From AC-32 sp036522595 (GTDB lineage: Bacteria > Actinomycetota > Thermoleophilia > Gaiellales > Gaiellaceae): a stretch of DNA of 13,749 bases. The first letter of the stretch is position 1. Each line of letters begins with the position of its first letter. This document shows, piece after piece, positions 5,476-13,109 of the stretch. Made by a program: the position numbers and the translations under genes. The notes below the pieces were generated by a model, which saw nothing but the letters and a program-made list of their open reading frames with translations, had not been told where the DNA came from and made no database searches. The DNA lies in contig DATDFL010000245.1 in assembly GCA_036522595.1 (NCBI GenBank), forward strand, positions 1 to 13,749. The letters run 5' to 3'.

Positions 5476-7307
5476 ACGGGGCCGCTCAGACAGCGGGAGA
5501 GCTGCGCCGTGCGGTCGAGGAGGCGCGGGCCGGGTGGAGCCGCGTCGCCGGGGCCCTTGCCGCCGCGGCGGCGCTGGCCGCGCTCGTGCCGTTCCTCTCG
5601 CTTCCGGGAGTGCACCTCGACTCCCTTGCGAACACCGTGTACCTCGCGGTTGCGGCGACTGGCCTCGGCCTGACCGTCGGGGTCGCGGGACTTCCGTCGC
5701 TGGGGGCGGGGGCCTTCATGGCCATCGGCGCGTTCACCTCGTCGCTGCTCGTCGCGCGCTCAGGCTGGCCGCTCGAGCCCGCCGTGCTCGCGGGAGCCGC
5801 GGCCGCCCTCGTCGCCGGCCTGATCTCCGGAGGAATCGTCCGGCTGCGACGCGCGTTCGTGGCGGCCGGGACGTGGCTGCTCGCCTGGCTGGTCTGGCTC
5901 TTCCTGCTCGCGTTCCCGTCGGTCTCGGGCGGCTCGCAGGGGCTGATCCTCCCGCAGAAGACGCTGCTCGGCCTGGACGCGACGCCTACCGTGCACTTCG
6001 AGCTCGCGCTAGCGCTGCTCGTGCTGGCCGCTCTCGGGATCGCGGCCGTGCGGCGCGGCGCTCCAGGGTTGGAGCTCTCAGCGCTGCGGCAGTCGCCGCG
6101 GCTCGCCACGTCGCTCGGCGTTCAGCTCGGCCGGAGGCGGCTCGGCGCCTTCGCGGCCTCCGCGTTCGTGGCCGGGCTCGCCGGAGCGCTCTCGGTGCAG
6201 CTCGCGGCGGTCGCCGACCCTACTGCGTACGACCCGTTCCTCTCCTTCAAGCTGCTGGTCGCGGTGCTGCTCGGGGGTGCCGCTGCGACGCTTGGCCCGG
6301 CGGCCGGAGTCGCCGCGCTCGGCCTCATCGGGCTCGTCTCCGACCCGCTCGCCCGCGCACTGCAGCTGCCGCTGGAGCGGTTCGACACCGCCGTGGCCGC
6401 GATCCTGCTCGTCTTCGTGCTGGCCCTGGGAGGCGGCGGCATCGTCCCGTGGCTCGAGCCGTATCTCGAGCGCTTCCGCAAGAAGCGACAATCGAGCCAA
6501 GTAACAGTCGGTTACAAGGAGGACGGGGAGCGCGGCGCCGGCCCGGTGCTCGAGGCGATTGAGTTGCGCAAGGCCTTCGGCGGGGTGGTTGCGCTCGACG
6601 GGCTCTCGCTCCAGCTCGCACGCGGGGAGACGGTTGCGCTCGTCGGGCCGAACGGCTCTGGCAAGACGACTGCGCTGCGCCTCATCTCCGGCGCGGAGCC
6701 ACCCGACTCGGGCCGGGTGCTCTTCGAGGGCCGCTCCCTCATGGACGAGCCGACCCGCGAGCGTGTCCGGCTCGGAGTCGCGCGCACGCTGCAGGCGACG
6801 GCGTACTTCACGGAGCTGACCGCGCTGGAATGCGTGCTCGTCGGCCGGAGCGTCCGGCGCCGCTACGCAGGAGCGATCCGCACGGCCCTGGCCACGCCGA
6901 ATGTGCGCCGCGAGGCGGCCACGAGCGAGGCAGCGGCCCGGGAGGCGCTCAACACCGTCGGTCTGGGCCATGTCGCCGATGTGCGCGCGCCGGCGCTGAC
7001 GACCTCCCAGCGGCGCCTCGTCGCGTTGGCGGCCGCGCTCGCCGGCGAGCCCGATCTCCTGCTCGTCGACGAGCTCGCGGCCGGGGCGGGCAGCGAGGAG
7101 CTCGAGCGCATCGCCGAGGTCGTCGCCCGCATCCAGGAGCAAGGGACCGCAGTGCTCCTGGTCGAGCACAACCTGCGTCTCGTCCGGCTCGCCGCCGACC
7201 GCGTGCTCGTCCTCGCTGCCGGCCGCGCGGTCGCCGAGGGGTCCGTCGCCGAGGTCGCCGCGAGCGACATCGTGCGCCAGGCGTACCTCGGCACGCAGCG
7301 TCTGTAG
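5472..7307 (+). CDS. livM-livG: LivM-LivG fusion: HAAT ABC importer permease and ATP-binding protein
   Basis: One 611-residue frame holds a LivM permease (about 1-335), a short charged linker (336-357) and a LivG-type ATPase (358-611). LivM hallmarks are GLGLTVGVAGLPSLGAGAF (64-82) and the EAA-like loop near 198-225. The ATPase has Walker A GPNGSGKTT (392-400), Q-loop Gln441, Walker B LLLVDE with Asp533 and Glu534, and H-loop His566. The ABC signature is degraded: LTTSQ (509-513) stands where LSYGQ or LSGGQ is expected, and Walker B is followed by Leu instead of Pro. Such fusions are known in actinobacteria and elsewhere. The start ATG 5472 overlaps the livH TGA. No separate LivF gene lies in the window, so the active ATPase pair is unclear. 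Confidence 0.93.
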   Translation: MNGAAQTAGELRRAVEEARAGWSRVAGALAAAAALAALVPFLSLPGVHLDSLANTVYLAVAATGLGLTVGVAGLPSLGAGAFMAIGAFTSSLLVARSGWPLEPAVLAGAAAALVAGLISGGIVRLRRAFVAAGTWLLAWLVWLFLLAFPSVSGGSQGLILPQKTLLGLDATPTVHFELALALLVLAALGIAAVRRGAPGLELSALRQSPRLATSLGVQLGRRRLGAFAASAFVAGLAGALSVQLAAVADPTAYDPFLSFKLLVAVLLGGAAATLGPAAGVAALGLIGLVSDPLARALQLPLERFDTAVAAILLVFVLALGGGGIVPWLEPYLERFRKKRQSSQVTVGYKEDGERGAGPVLEAIELRKAFGGVVALDGLSLQLARGETVALVGPNGSGKTTALRLISGAEPPDSGRVLFEGRSLMDEPTRERVRLGVARTLQATAYFTELTALECVLVGRSVRRRYAGAIRTALATPNVRREAATSEAAAREALNTVGLGHVADVRAPALTTSQRRLVALAAALAGEPDLLLVDELAAGAGSEELERIAEVVARIQEQGTAVLLVEHNLRLVRLAADRVLVLAAGRAVAEGSVAEVAASDIVRQAYLGTQRL

Positions 7308-7319
7308 GCTCACGCGCCG

Positions 7320-8546
7320 ATGCGCCGGGTCGTTCTGCTCATCGCCTGCGTAGCCGTGCTCGCCGCCGGTTGCGGCAAGAGCTCCCGCGCGAGCGGCGGC
7401 GACATCGTGGTCGCGGTCGACGTGCCGGTCACCGGGAGCCCCTACGTCGCGCAGAACATCCGCCACGGCGTCGCGCTCGCCGCGAACAACCTCAACTCCG
7501 GCGGCGGGATCATCGTCGGGACGCACTCGTACCACCTCAAGCTCAAGCTCTACGACAACCATCTCTCGGCGCGGCAGGCGGTCGAGGACACGCGCCGGGC
7601 CCTCGGCGCGCACGCGGTGGCGATCGTCACCGACGGCACCGGGGTCGACGCGACGTGGCAGCTCGCGAACCGCGACCACGTCCCGATCGGGATCACCTAC
7701 GACGGCGGCACCGGCCTCGTCGACATCGAAAAGCGGCCGAACGTCTTCCGAATCGCACCGACGAACCACGGCAGCGCCTTCCGCTACGCCGAGTACCTGA
7801 TCCCAAAGGGCTTCAAGATCGGGCTGCTCCACGACGACAGCGCCTACGGCCAGGAAGGCGCGGCCGATGTGAGCCGTGCGTTCTCCGAGAACCCCCGCTC
7901 CGTGGCGCTCCGGCTGACGCTGCCGTTCGGCGCGACGGACCTCTCGCCGCAGATCCTGCGTGCGAAGCGCGCCGGCGCGACCGCGCTGCTCGTCTGGGCG
8001 CAGCCGCCGACGATCGCAGCCGTCCTCACGGCGGCTCGCAGCATCGGCTGGAACGTCCCCGTCTACACGTCCCCGACCGGGTCCGACCCGTTCATCCGCC
8101 AGCAGCTGGCCGATCATCCGAGCTGGATCGACGGCTTGACGTTCGCGGGCGGCCGCCTCACGGCCGAGGTGGGCACCGGCCCGTTCCAGGCCTTCGAGTC
8201 CCAGTACCAGAGCGCGTACGGGGTCGACAAGGTCGGCGTCAAAACCTCGACCGGCCAGTCGGTGATCCAGCCGCCTGAGCTCGCGATGTACGCCTACGAC
8301 TTCACGCACGTGCTCGTCGCCGCCCTGACCCGCGCCGGCTCGCTCGACGCCGACAAGGTGCTTGCGGCGCTGAACGAGGTCACGACCCAGGGCGCCAACG
8401 GCGACGAGCGCGGCTTCAACCGGAACAACCACGAGGGCGTGGTCGACGACGACGTCTACTTCGCGCGCTTCCACGACATGACCTACGAGCCCGTCAAGGA
8501 CGATCCGCTCTCCTCGACGCTGCCGGCCATCCCGCAGACGCCGTGA
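7320..8546 (+). CDS. LivK-type substrate-binding lipoprotein (periplasmic binding protein type I)
   Basis: The 408-residue protein starts with a lipoprotein signal, lipobox LAAGC with Cys18, so it is anchored outside the membrane as expected in a monoderm importer. The mature part has the two-lobed type I binding-protein pattern of the Peripla_BP_6/LivK group. It opens IVVAVDVPVTGSPYV and reaches KGFKIGLLHDDSAYGQEGA at the start of the second lobe. Late in the chain lies an aromatic-rich stretch ELAMYAYDFTHVLVAAL, usual in these proteins before the C-terminal region. It follows the LivM-LivG fusion after 12 bases and surely feeds that transporter. No SD precedes ATG 7320, suggesting coupled translation. 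Binding specificity cannot be called. The next gene starts within its stop codon (GTGA). Confidence 0.93.
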   Translation: MRRVVLLIACVAVLAAGCGKSSRASGGDIVVAVDVPVTGSPYVAQNIRHGVALAANNLNSGGGIIVGTHSYHLKLKLYDNHLSARQAVEDTRRALGAHAVAIVTDGTGVDATWQLANRDHVPIGITYDGGTGLVDIEKRPNVFRIAPTNHGSAFRYAEYLIPKGFKIGLLHDDSAYGQEGAADVSRAFSENPRSVALRLTLPFGATDLSPQILRAKRAGATALLVWAQPPTIAAVLTAARSIGWNVPVYTSPTGSDPFIRQQLADHPSWIDGLTFAGGRLTAEVGTGPFQAFESQYQSAYGVDKVGVKTSTGQSVIQPPELAMYAYDFTHVLVAALTRAGSLDADKVLAALNEVTTQGANGDERGFNRNNHEGVVDDDVYFARFHDMTYEPVKDDPLSSTLPAIPQTP

Positions 8547-9688
8547 AACGGGTCGCCTTCGCGCTCTGCGCCGTTCTCGCGCTGGCGCTGGCCGCGGCGG
8601 CCGGCGCGCAGCGGAGGCAGCAGATTGTCCTCCCCGGGCCGGTGCCCTACCCGACCGACAGCCCGCCGCTCATCGGCGGCGGCGTGCTCGCCAACCTCTA
8701 CCTCACCCCGGGCTTGCACGTCGACAGCCGGGAGCGCGTCCGGGTGGGCGTGGACGGAGCGGGCAAGCCGACCTCGATCCGCGTCGAGCAGCAGCTGACG
8801 GTCAAAGGCAAGGGCGACTACCAGCTGGCCGTCAGCGGGCCGATCGCGGACGTCCGCCGCGGCGCCGGTTCGGAGTCGGAGCCGGGCTTTCGGACCGACC
8901 AGGTCGTGTGGGCCGGCTTCTCACCGGCCAGGAAGCGCCTCGCCGCCCAGATCGCGCTCCGCGTCCGGCCGGCTGCGCCCTACCTCCCGCTCCGCCTCCA
9001 CCTCACGCGCGGGGACGACGGCGTCACGCTGCGCATCACGAACGCGACCGTGACGCCGGTGCAGACCTACGAGGGGGTTGTCACGGCGCCCGAGATCGCC
9101 GGGCTCCTCGACCAGACGCGGCGCTCGTCCCTCGCGGGCGAGCGCGTGAAAGCGGCCTTCGCCACCTTCCACGGCGAGGTGCGCGTGCCGAAGCAGCCGC
9201 TTCAGATCGAGGCGCCGCTCCGCGTGGAAGGCATGCTCAGCGCAGGCGGCGAACCGGTGAGCTTCTCCCGCGTGCTCGGCGACGGGCAGCCGCTGAGCTT
9301 CGAGGTGCACGCGCAGGGCAGCGGCGAGCCCGAGCTCGAGGTGCACGCGCGTCCCGCGCCGGTCGTCCAGCTGTTGCGCCCACCCGGCGCGAGCACCTGG
9401 GTGGCCGCGATCCGGCGGCGGCCGCTTCCTGCGGCGGACCTGCTGAGCCGGCTCATCCAGGCGCGGTTCCTGCTCGTCCGGGCCGACCAGTTCAAGACGT
9501 TTCTCTCCGACCCGGACTCCGACGGGCGAAGCCGGGCCGTCTACGACTACACCGTCGCGGCGGCGCCAGACCGGCTCGTCCTTCGCAGGCGCAGCAGCGG
9601 CGGGAGCGATGCGCTGCTGATCGTGCTCGTCGTCCTCGGGTCGTTGGTCGTCGCGGGCGGCGGGCTCGTCGCCTGGGCGCACAGCTAG
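8543..9688 (+). CDS. Secreted, C-terminally membrane-anchored protein, unknown family
   Basis: I do not recognise this 381-residue protein. A Sec-type signal peptide (about 1-22) is followed by a long extracytoplasmic region rich in beta-type alternation. A single hydrophobic helix near 356-378 ends with a very short tail (AWAHS). The topology is therefore type I: large domain outside, almost nothing inside. There are no Cys residues in the mature part that I could see and no catalytic motif. GTG 8543 overlaps the stop of the binding-protein gene by GTGA, so the two are co-transcribed and translationally coupled, suggesting a role near the importer or cell envelope. Mid-domain, an all-polar segment near residue 195-215 precedes a strand-rich half. 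Function is unknown. Confidence 0.85.
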   Translation: MKRVAFALCAVLALALAAAAGAQRRQQIVLPGPVPYPTDSPPLIGGGVLANLYLTPGLHVDSRERVRVGVDGAGKPTSIRVEQQLTVKGKGDYQLAVSGPIADVRRGAGSESEPGFRTDQVVWAGFSPARKRLAAQIALRVRPAAPYLPLRLHLTRGDDGVTLRITNATVTPVQTYEGVVTAPEIAGLLDQTRRSSLAGERVKAAFATFHGEVRVPKQPLQIEAPLRVEGMLSAGGEPVSFSRVLGDGQPLSFEVHAQGSGEPELEVHARPAPVVQLLRPPGASTWVAAIRRRPLPAADLLSRLIQARFLLVRADQFKTFLSDPDSDGRSRAVYDYTVAAAPDRLVLRRRSSGGSDALLIVLVVLGSLVVAGGGLVAWAHS

Positions 9689-9722
9689 GAGGAAGCCCAC
9701 CCCCCACCACGAACCGCGCCGC

Positions 9723-10250
9723 ATGGCTGACGTGCCGGGAGGCATCGTCCTCAAGCGCGACCGCGACTTAGAGGGACGGAAGAACGACATCTGGGTCCGG
9801 CGCGGCCTGATGGCCCTGATCGCCGCGGTTCCGGTGATCGCGCTCTTCAACGTCTTCGGCCAGCGGCCGGACACGCACACGCTCGTGGCCCCGGCGGCGT
9901 CCATGAAGATCTACGCTCCCTCGAAGCTCCGAGGGGGGCTGCTCTATGAGGCGCGCTTCCACATCACCGCGCGGCAGGACATCAAGGACGCCTACCTCGT
10001 GCTCGGGCCGGGCTGGGCCGAAGGCATGTCGATCAACACGATCGAGCCGGGCCCGCTCAGCGAAGCGAGCAACAGCGGCCGCCTGTCCTTCGAGCTCGGC
10101 CACATCGGCCCGGGCAAGAGCTACATCCAGTTCATGCAGTTCCAGGTCAACCCGACCAACGTGGCCTTCGGCCGCAAGCAGACGGTCTGGTTGAGCGACG
10201 GCAAGGACCGCCTCCTGACCTTCTCCCGCGACATCAACATCTACCCGTAA
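9723..10250 (+). CDS. Single-pass membrane protein with external beta-rich domain, unknown family
   Basis: The 175-residue product has a basic N-terminal tail, one hydrophobic helix (about 27-46) and an external domain of about 125 residues (IYAPSKLRGGLLYEARFHIT onwards) that looks like a beta sandwich, with strands ending near SRDINIY. No Cys and no recognised catalytic motif is visible. The start ATG 9723 has no adequate SD; AGGAGG at 9687-9692 is about 30 bases away. Its TAA overlaps the ATG of the DUF421 gene by one base, a tight pairing that suggests the two proteins work together. It resembles the upstream gene only in layout (membrane-tethered external domain). I cannot assign a function. 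Confidence 0.85.
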   Translation: MADVPGGIVLKRDRDLEGRKNDIWVRRGLMALIAAVPVIALFNVFGQRPDTHTLVAPAASMKIYAPSKLRGGLLYEARFHITARQDIKDAYLVLGPGWAEGMSINTIEPGPLSEASNSGRLSFELGHIGPGKSYIQFMQFQVNPTNVAFGRKQTVWLSDGKDRLLTFSRDINIYP

Positions 10251-10693
10251 TGGACATCACGGTCCGCGGCCTCATTCTCTTCCTCTTCATGTACCTTTTG
10301 ACGCGGGTGATGGGGCGCCGCGATCTCTCGTCCTTCCAGCCGTTCGACCTGATCCTGCTCATCGTGCTCGGCGACTCGATCCAGCAGGGACTGACCCAGG
10401 ACGACTATTCGGTCACGGGCGCCTTCATCGCCATCGGCACGATCGCCGGCCTCCAGGTGCTGATGTCTTGGAGTTCCTTCCGGTTCCCCTGGATGCGCCG
10501 CGTGCTCGACGGGCATCCGATCGTGCTCGTCGAGGGCGGGAAGGTGATCGAGAAGAATCTCCGCCGCGAGCGCTTGACGATGGAGGACCTGACCGAGCAG
10601 GCCCGCTCGAACCAGATCGCGTCGATCGCCGACATCCAGTGGGCGATCTTCGAGCCCAGCGGAACGATCAGCTTCTTCGAGAAGAAGCAGTAG
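10250..10693 (+). CDS. DUF421 (YetF/YcaP-like) membrane protein
   Basis: This 147-residue protein fits DUF421. Up to three hydrophobic segments (about 5-20, 32-48, 55-73) carry the conserved stretch MGRRDLSSFQPFDLILLIVL (21-40). A cytoplasmic domain follows, with LDGHPIVLVEGGKVIEKNLR (86-105), the segment LTMEDLTEQARSNQI and the ending FEPSGTISFF. It is shorter than many DUF421 proteins, which run above 200 residues, because the C-terminal domain ends early. Members such as YetF are linked to spore or envelope properties in Bacillus, but biochemical function is unknown. The start overlaps the stop of the previous gene by one base. The next gene begins nine bases after its TAG. Confidence 0.9.
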   Translation: MDITVRGLILFLFMYLLTRVMGRRDLSSFQPFDLILLIVLGDSIQQGLTQDDYSVTGAFIAIGTIAGLQVLMSWSSFRFPWMRRVLDGHPIVLVEGGKVIEKNLRRERLTMEDLTEQARSNQIASIADIQWAIFEPSGTISFFEKKQ

Positions 10694-10702
10694 CCTCGCG
10701 AT

Positions 10703-11632
10703 GTGCCGCTCTACCTGACCGAAGCCGAGGTCGGCGAGCTTCTGACGCCCCCGGATGCGCTCGAGGCCGTCGAGGGCTGCTTCCGGAGGCTGGCGGCCGG
10801 CGCGATCGAGAACGTGCCTCGCCGGCGGCTGCGGCTGGAGGGCGGGGCGTTCGCGGTCATGTCGGCGGTCGACCGCGAGCTCGGGTTCGCGGGGCTCAAG
10901 TCGTATGCGTGGCTCGAGGGCGGGACGCCCTTCGTGGTCGTCCTCTTCGACACCGAGCGCGCCGAGGTCGCCGCGGTGATCGAGGCCGACAAGCTCGGGC
11001 AGCTGCGCACGGGTGCCGCCAGCGGCGTCGCCGCGAGGCATCTCGCGCGCGAGGGCGCGGCCTCGCTCGGCGTGATCGGCTGCGGCTGGCAGGCTCGCAG
11101 CCAGGTCGCCTCGATCCGCGAGGCGCTGCCCGGGATCGAGCGCGTGGTCGCCTACTGCCGCAGCGAGGAGGGGCTTGCGAAGTTCTGCAAGGAGGTCGGC
11201 GCCGAGGCCGGCGAAAGCCATCGGGACGCGGCCGGCCAGGACGTCGTCGTCACCGCCACGACCTCGCGGGATCCGGTGCTGCGCGGCGAGTGGCTCCGGG
11301 CCGGAGCGCTCGTCTGCGCGATCGGCGCGAACGATCCGCGACACCGTGAGCTGGACAACGTCGTCCTCGAGCGGGCGGCACTGGTCTGCTGCGACTCGCT
11401 GGAGCAATCCCGGCTCGAGTCCGGCGATCTGATCGAGCCCGTCGAGGCGGGTGTGCTCGACTGGCTCGAGGTGCACGAGCTCCAGGAGGTCGTTGCGGGC
11501 GAGCTGCCCGGCCGCCAGGCGGACGACGACATCGTGGTCTTCAAGTCGAACGGGATCGCAGCCTGGGACGTCGCGATCGGCGCGGCCGCGCTCGAGAAGG
11601 CGCGAGCCCAGGGGGTCGGCACCGAGGTCTAG
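10703..11632 (+). CDS. Ornithine cyclodeaminase/mu-crystallin family protein
   Basis: The 309-residue protein belongs to the NAD(P)-dependent ornithine cyclodeaminase, mu-crystallin, ketimine reductase and alanine dehydrogenase family. It shows Lys66 in GLKSYAW, Arg102 in QLRTGAASGVA, the nucleotide-binding turn VIGCGWQARSQ (124-134), Asp211 in GANDP at the usual catalytic aspartate position, and a late FKSNGIAAWDVAIG (280-293). These are the expected substrate- and cofactor-binding sites, so an active enzyme is likely. Which imine or amino acid it uses cannot be told; members include ornithine and lysine cyclodeaminases and imine reductases. The start is GTG 10703, since the overlapping ATG 10701 reads only five codons to a TGA. 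No clear SD. It is last in the operon and shares its stop with the convergent MFS gene. Confidence 0.93.
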   Translation: MPLYLTEAEVGELLTPPDALEAVEGCFRRLAAGAIENVPRRRLRLEGGAFAVMSAVDRELGFAGLKSYAWLEGGTPFVVVLFDTERAEVAAVIEADKLGQLRTGAASGVAARHLAREGAASLGVIGCGWQARSQVASIREALPGIERVVAYCRSEEGLAKFCKEVGAEAGESHRDAAGQDVVVTATTSRDPVLRGEWLRAGALVCAIGANDPRHRELDNVVLERAALVCCDSLEQSRLESGDLIEPVEAGVLDWLEVHELQEVVAGELPGRQADDDIVVFKSNGIAAWDVAIGAAALEKARAQGVGTEV

Positions 11633-12834
11633 GCCCGCCGGAGCGTCCGCACGTCGCGGACCAGCAGGACAAGAGCCGTCGCCGCGGTGATTAGCGTCGC
11701 CGTTCCGAAGAAGGTCGACCGCGTCCCTACGGCCGCGGCGATCGCGCCGGACGCGGCAAAGCCGACCGGCATCAGCGCGAACGAGCCGAGCGCGTCGTAC
11801 GAGGAGACGCGCGAGAGCGCCTCCCCGGGAATCTCCTGCTGGATCGTCGTGTCCCAGAGGACGCCGAAGACCTCGATCCCGATTCCGGCGACGAAGGCGG
11901 CGCCGATGACGAGCGGCAGCGCCAGCGGCACGGCGAGTGCAAGCGGGAAGAGCGGCATCAGGAAGATCCCGAGCGTGGCCCAGAGGAGCATGCGGTTCGG
12001 CCGCAGCCTGAGCATCGTCACGCCGCCGGCGATGAGCCCGATCGACTGCGCGGCAAGCACCCCGCCCCAGGCCGCCGCGCCCCCGAGATGTGCCTTCGCG
12101 ACGGCCGGCCCGAGCACGGACTCGGCGCCGTTGGCCGCGGCGTTGACGACCGAGAACTGCAGGACGATCGCCCAGAGCCACGCGCGGGAGCGGAACTCGC
12201 GCCAGCCATGGGTCAGCTCGGCGAAGAAGCTCGAGCCCTGCATCCGCAGGTTCGGCGGCAGGCGCATCGCGGCGGTGAGCGCACCCGCGACGAAGAAGGT
12301 GGCCGCATCGACGGCGATCGCCCACCCTGGGCTCGAGACTGCGACGACGATCCCGCCGAGGGCCGCCCCTCCGATGTAGCTCGCGTTCAGCCCTAGCCGG
12401 AGGAGCGCGTTGGCCGACTGGAGCATCGACGCCGAAACCGTCTGGGGGATGATCCCGGTCGAGGCCGGGAAGAAGAAGGCCGAGCTGGTCCCGTTCACCG
12501 CGCTCAGCACGATCAGCTCGGTCAGGTGAGCCGAGCCGCTGAGGAGCAGGACGGCCAGGGCCGCCTGGCTCGCACCGCTTGCGAGGTTCGACCCGACCAT
12601 CACCAAGTGCCGCGGCAACCGGTCGGCCCAGACCCCGCCGGCGAGCAGAAAGGCAACCTGGGGGATGGATCGCGCGGCGAGGACGTAGCCGAGGTCCGCC
12701 TTCGAGCCGGTGACCTCGAGAACCGCGAAGGCCAGCGCGGTCATCGCGAAGGCGTTGCCCACGAACGAGACCGTTCGTCCGAGGAAGAGCAGGCGGAACT
12801 CACGTTCCGCGAGCGGGGCCAGCGTGGTTCTGAT
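11629..12834 (-). CDS. MFS_3-type major facilitator transporter (start codon non-standard)
   Basis: This is a 12-helix-type major facilitator of the EntS-like MFS_3 group, which are mostly exporters of small molecules. Signs include GGVWADRLPRHLVMVGSNLA in the loop between helices 2 and 3 and SSAFFFPASTGIIPQ near helix 4. The first usual start is GTG 12762, but the frame stays open upstream and encodes LAPLAEREFRLLFLGRTVSF, the normal N-terminus and first half of helix 1. Thus the true start lies upstream of 12762, at an ATC (12834), which would fit the 16-base gap from the previous stop, or a CTG (12822). No ATG, GTG or TTG is available there. Total length is then about 400 residues, normal for the family. 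Its TAG overlaps the cyclodeaminase TAG in a palindromic CTAG. Confidence 0.88.
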   Translation of the reverse strand: MRTTLAPLAEREFRLLFLGRTVSFVGNAFAMTALAFAVLEVTGSKADLGYVLAARSIPQVAFLLAGGVWADRLPRHLVMVGSNLASGASQAALAVLLLSGSAHLTELIVLSAVNGTSSAFFFPASTGIIPQTVSASMLQSANALLRLGLNASYIGGAALGGIVVAVSSPGWAIAVDAATFFVAGALTAAMRLPPNLRMQGSSFFAELTHGWREFRSRAWLWAIVLQFSVVNAAANGAESVLGPAVAKAHLGGAAAWGGVLAAQSIGLIAGGVTMLRLRPNRMLLWATLGIFLMPLFPLALAVPLALPLVIGAAFVAGIGIEVFGVLWDTTIQQEIPGEALSRVSSYDALGSFALMPVGFAASGAIAAAVGTRSTFFGTATLITAATALVLLVRDVRTLRRA

Positions 12835-12850
12835 GCGGTGGTCTTCTAGG

Positions 12851-13102
12851 TCAGGTGCGGCGTTCCCGCTCGGCGACGACGGTGCTCTCGCCGAGCGCGT
12901 GGATGACCTCGGGCCGGTCGAGCAAACGCGCCTGCTCGTGCGGCGTCGCGCGGTTCCGGATGTACGGGTCCTCGAGGATCTCCGCCAGCGCCCGGCCGCG
13001 CTCGTGCTCGCGAATCACGTACGAAGCGAGCCGCTCCTCCTTGCCGGAGCGCGCGAAGAGAAACGAGAAGGGGTTCCGCAGGAAGCTCGAGAGCTTAACC
13101 AC
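12851..13102 (-). CDS. Small conserved-looking protein, 83 aa, unknown
   Basis: From GTG 13102 the product has 83 residues beginning VVKLSSFLRNPFSFLFARSG. It is followed by a charged helical region (KEERLASYVIREHERGRALA) and a segment with DPYIRNR and LLDRPEVIHAL. No membrane helix, Cys or known motif is visible. The frame is open to 13216, but everything upstream of about 13115 lies inside the palindromic element, so the start at 13102 is preferred; it has AGGA eight bases upstream and a -10-like TAGGAT at 13115-13110. It lies 16 bases before the likely MFS start on the same strand and is probably co-transcribed with it. Function unknown. Confidence 0.65.
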   Translation of the reverse strand: MVKLSSFLRNPFSFLFARSGKEERLASYVIREHERGRALAEILEDPYIRNRATPHEQARLLDRPEVIHALGESTVVAERERRT

Positions 13103-13109
13103 CGCTTTG

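Noticed and set aside
6078..8474. A 798-codon open frame on the minus strand across livM-livG and the binding-protein gene
   Set aside because: It is antisense to two genes with clear family motifs, is extremely rich in Arg, Asp and Glu without any domain pattern, and is the usual mirror frame of high-GC codon use.
10701..10718. ATG 10701 as a start for the cyclodeaminase gene or a second leader peptide
   Set aside because: It reads only five codons before a TGA, has no SD and no terminator follows; the overlapping GTG 10703 is in the enzyme's frame.
10241..12325. A 694-codon minus-strand frame over DUF421, the cyclodeaminase gene and the MFS gene
   Set aside because: It overlaps well-supported genes on both strands and shows no protein-like hydrophobic or motif structure.
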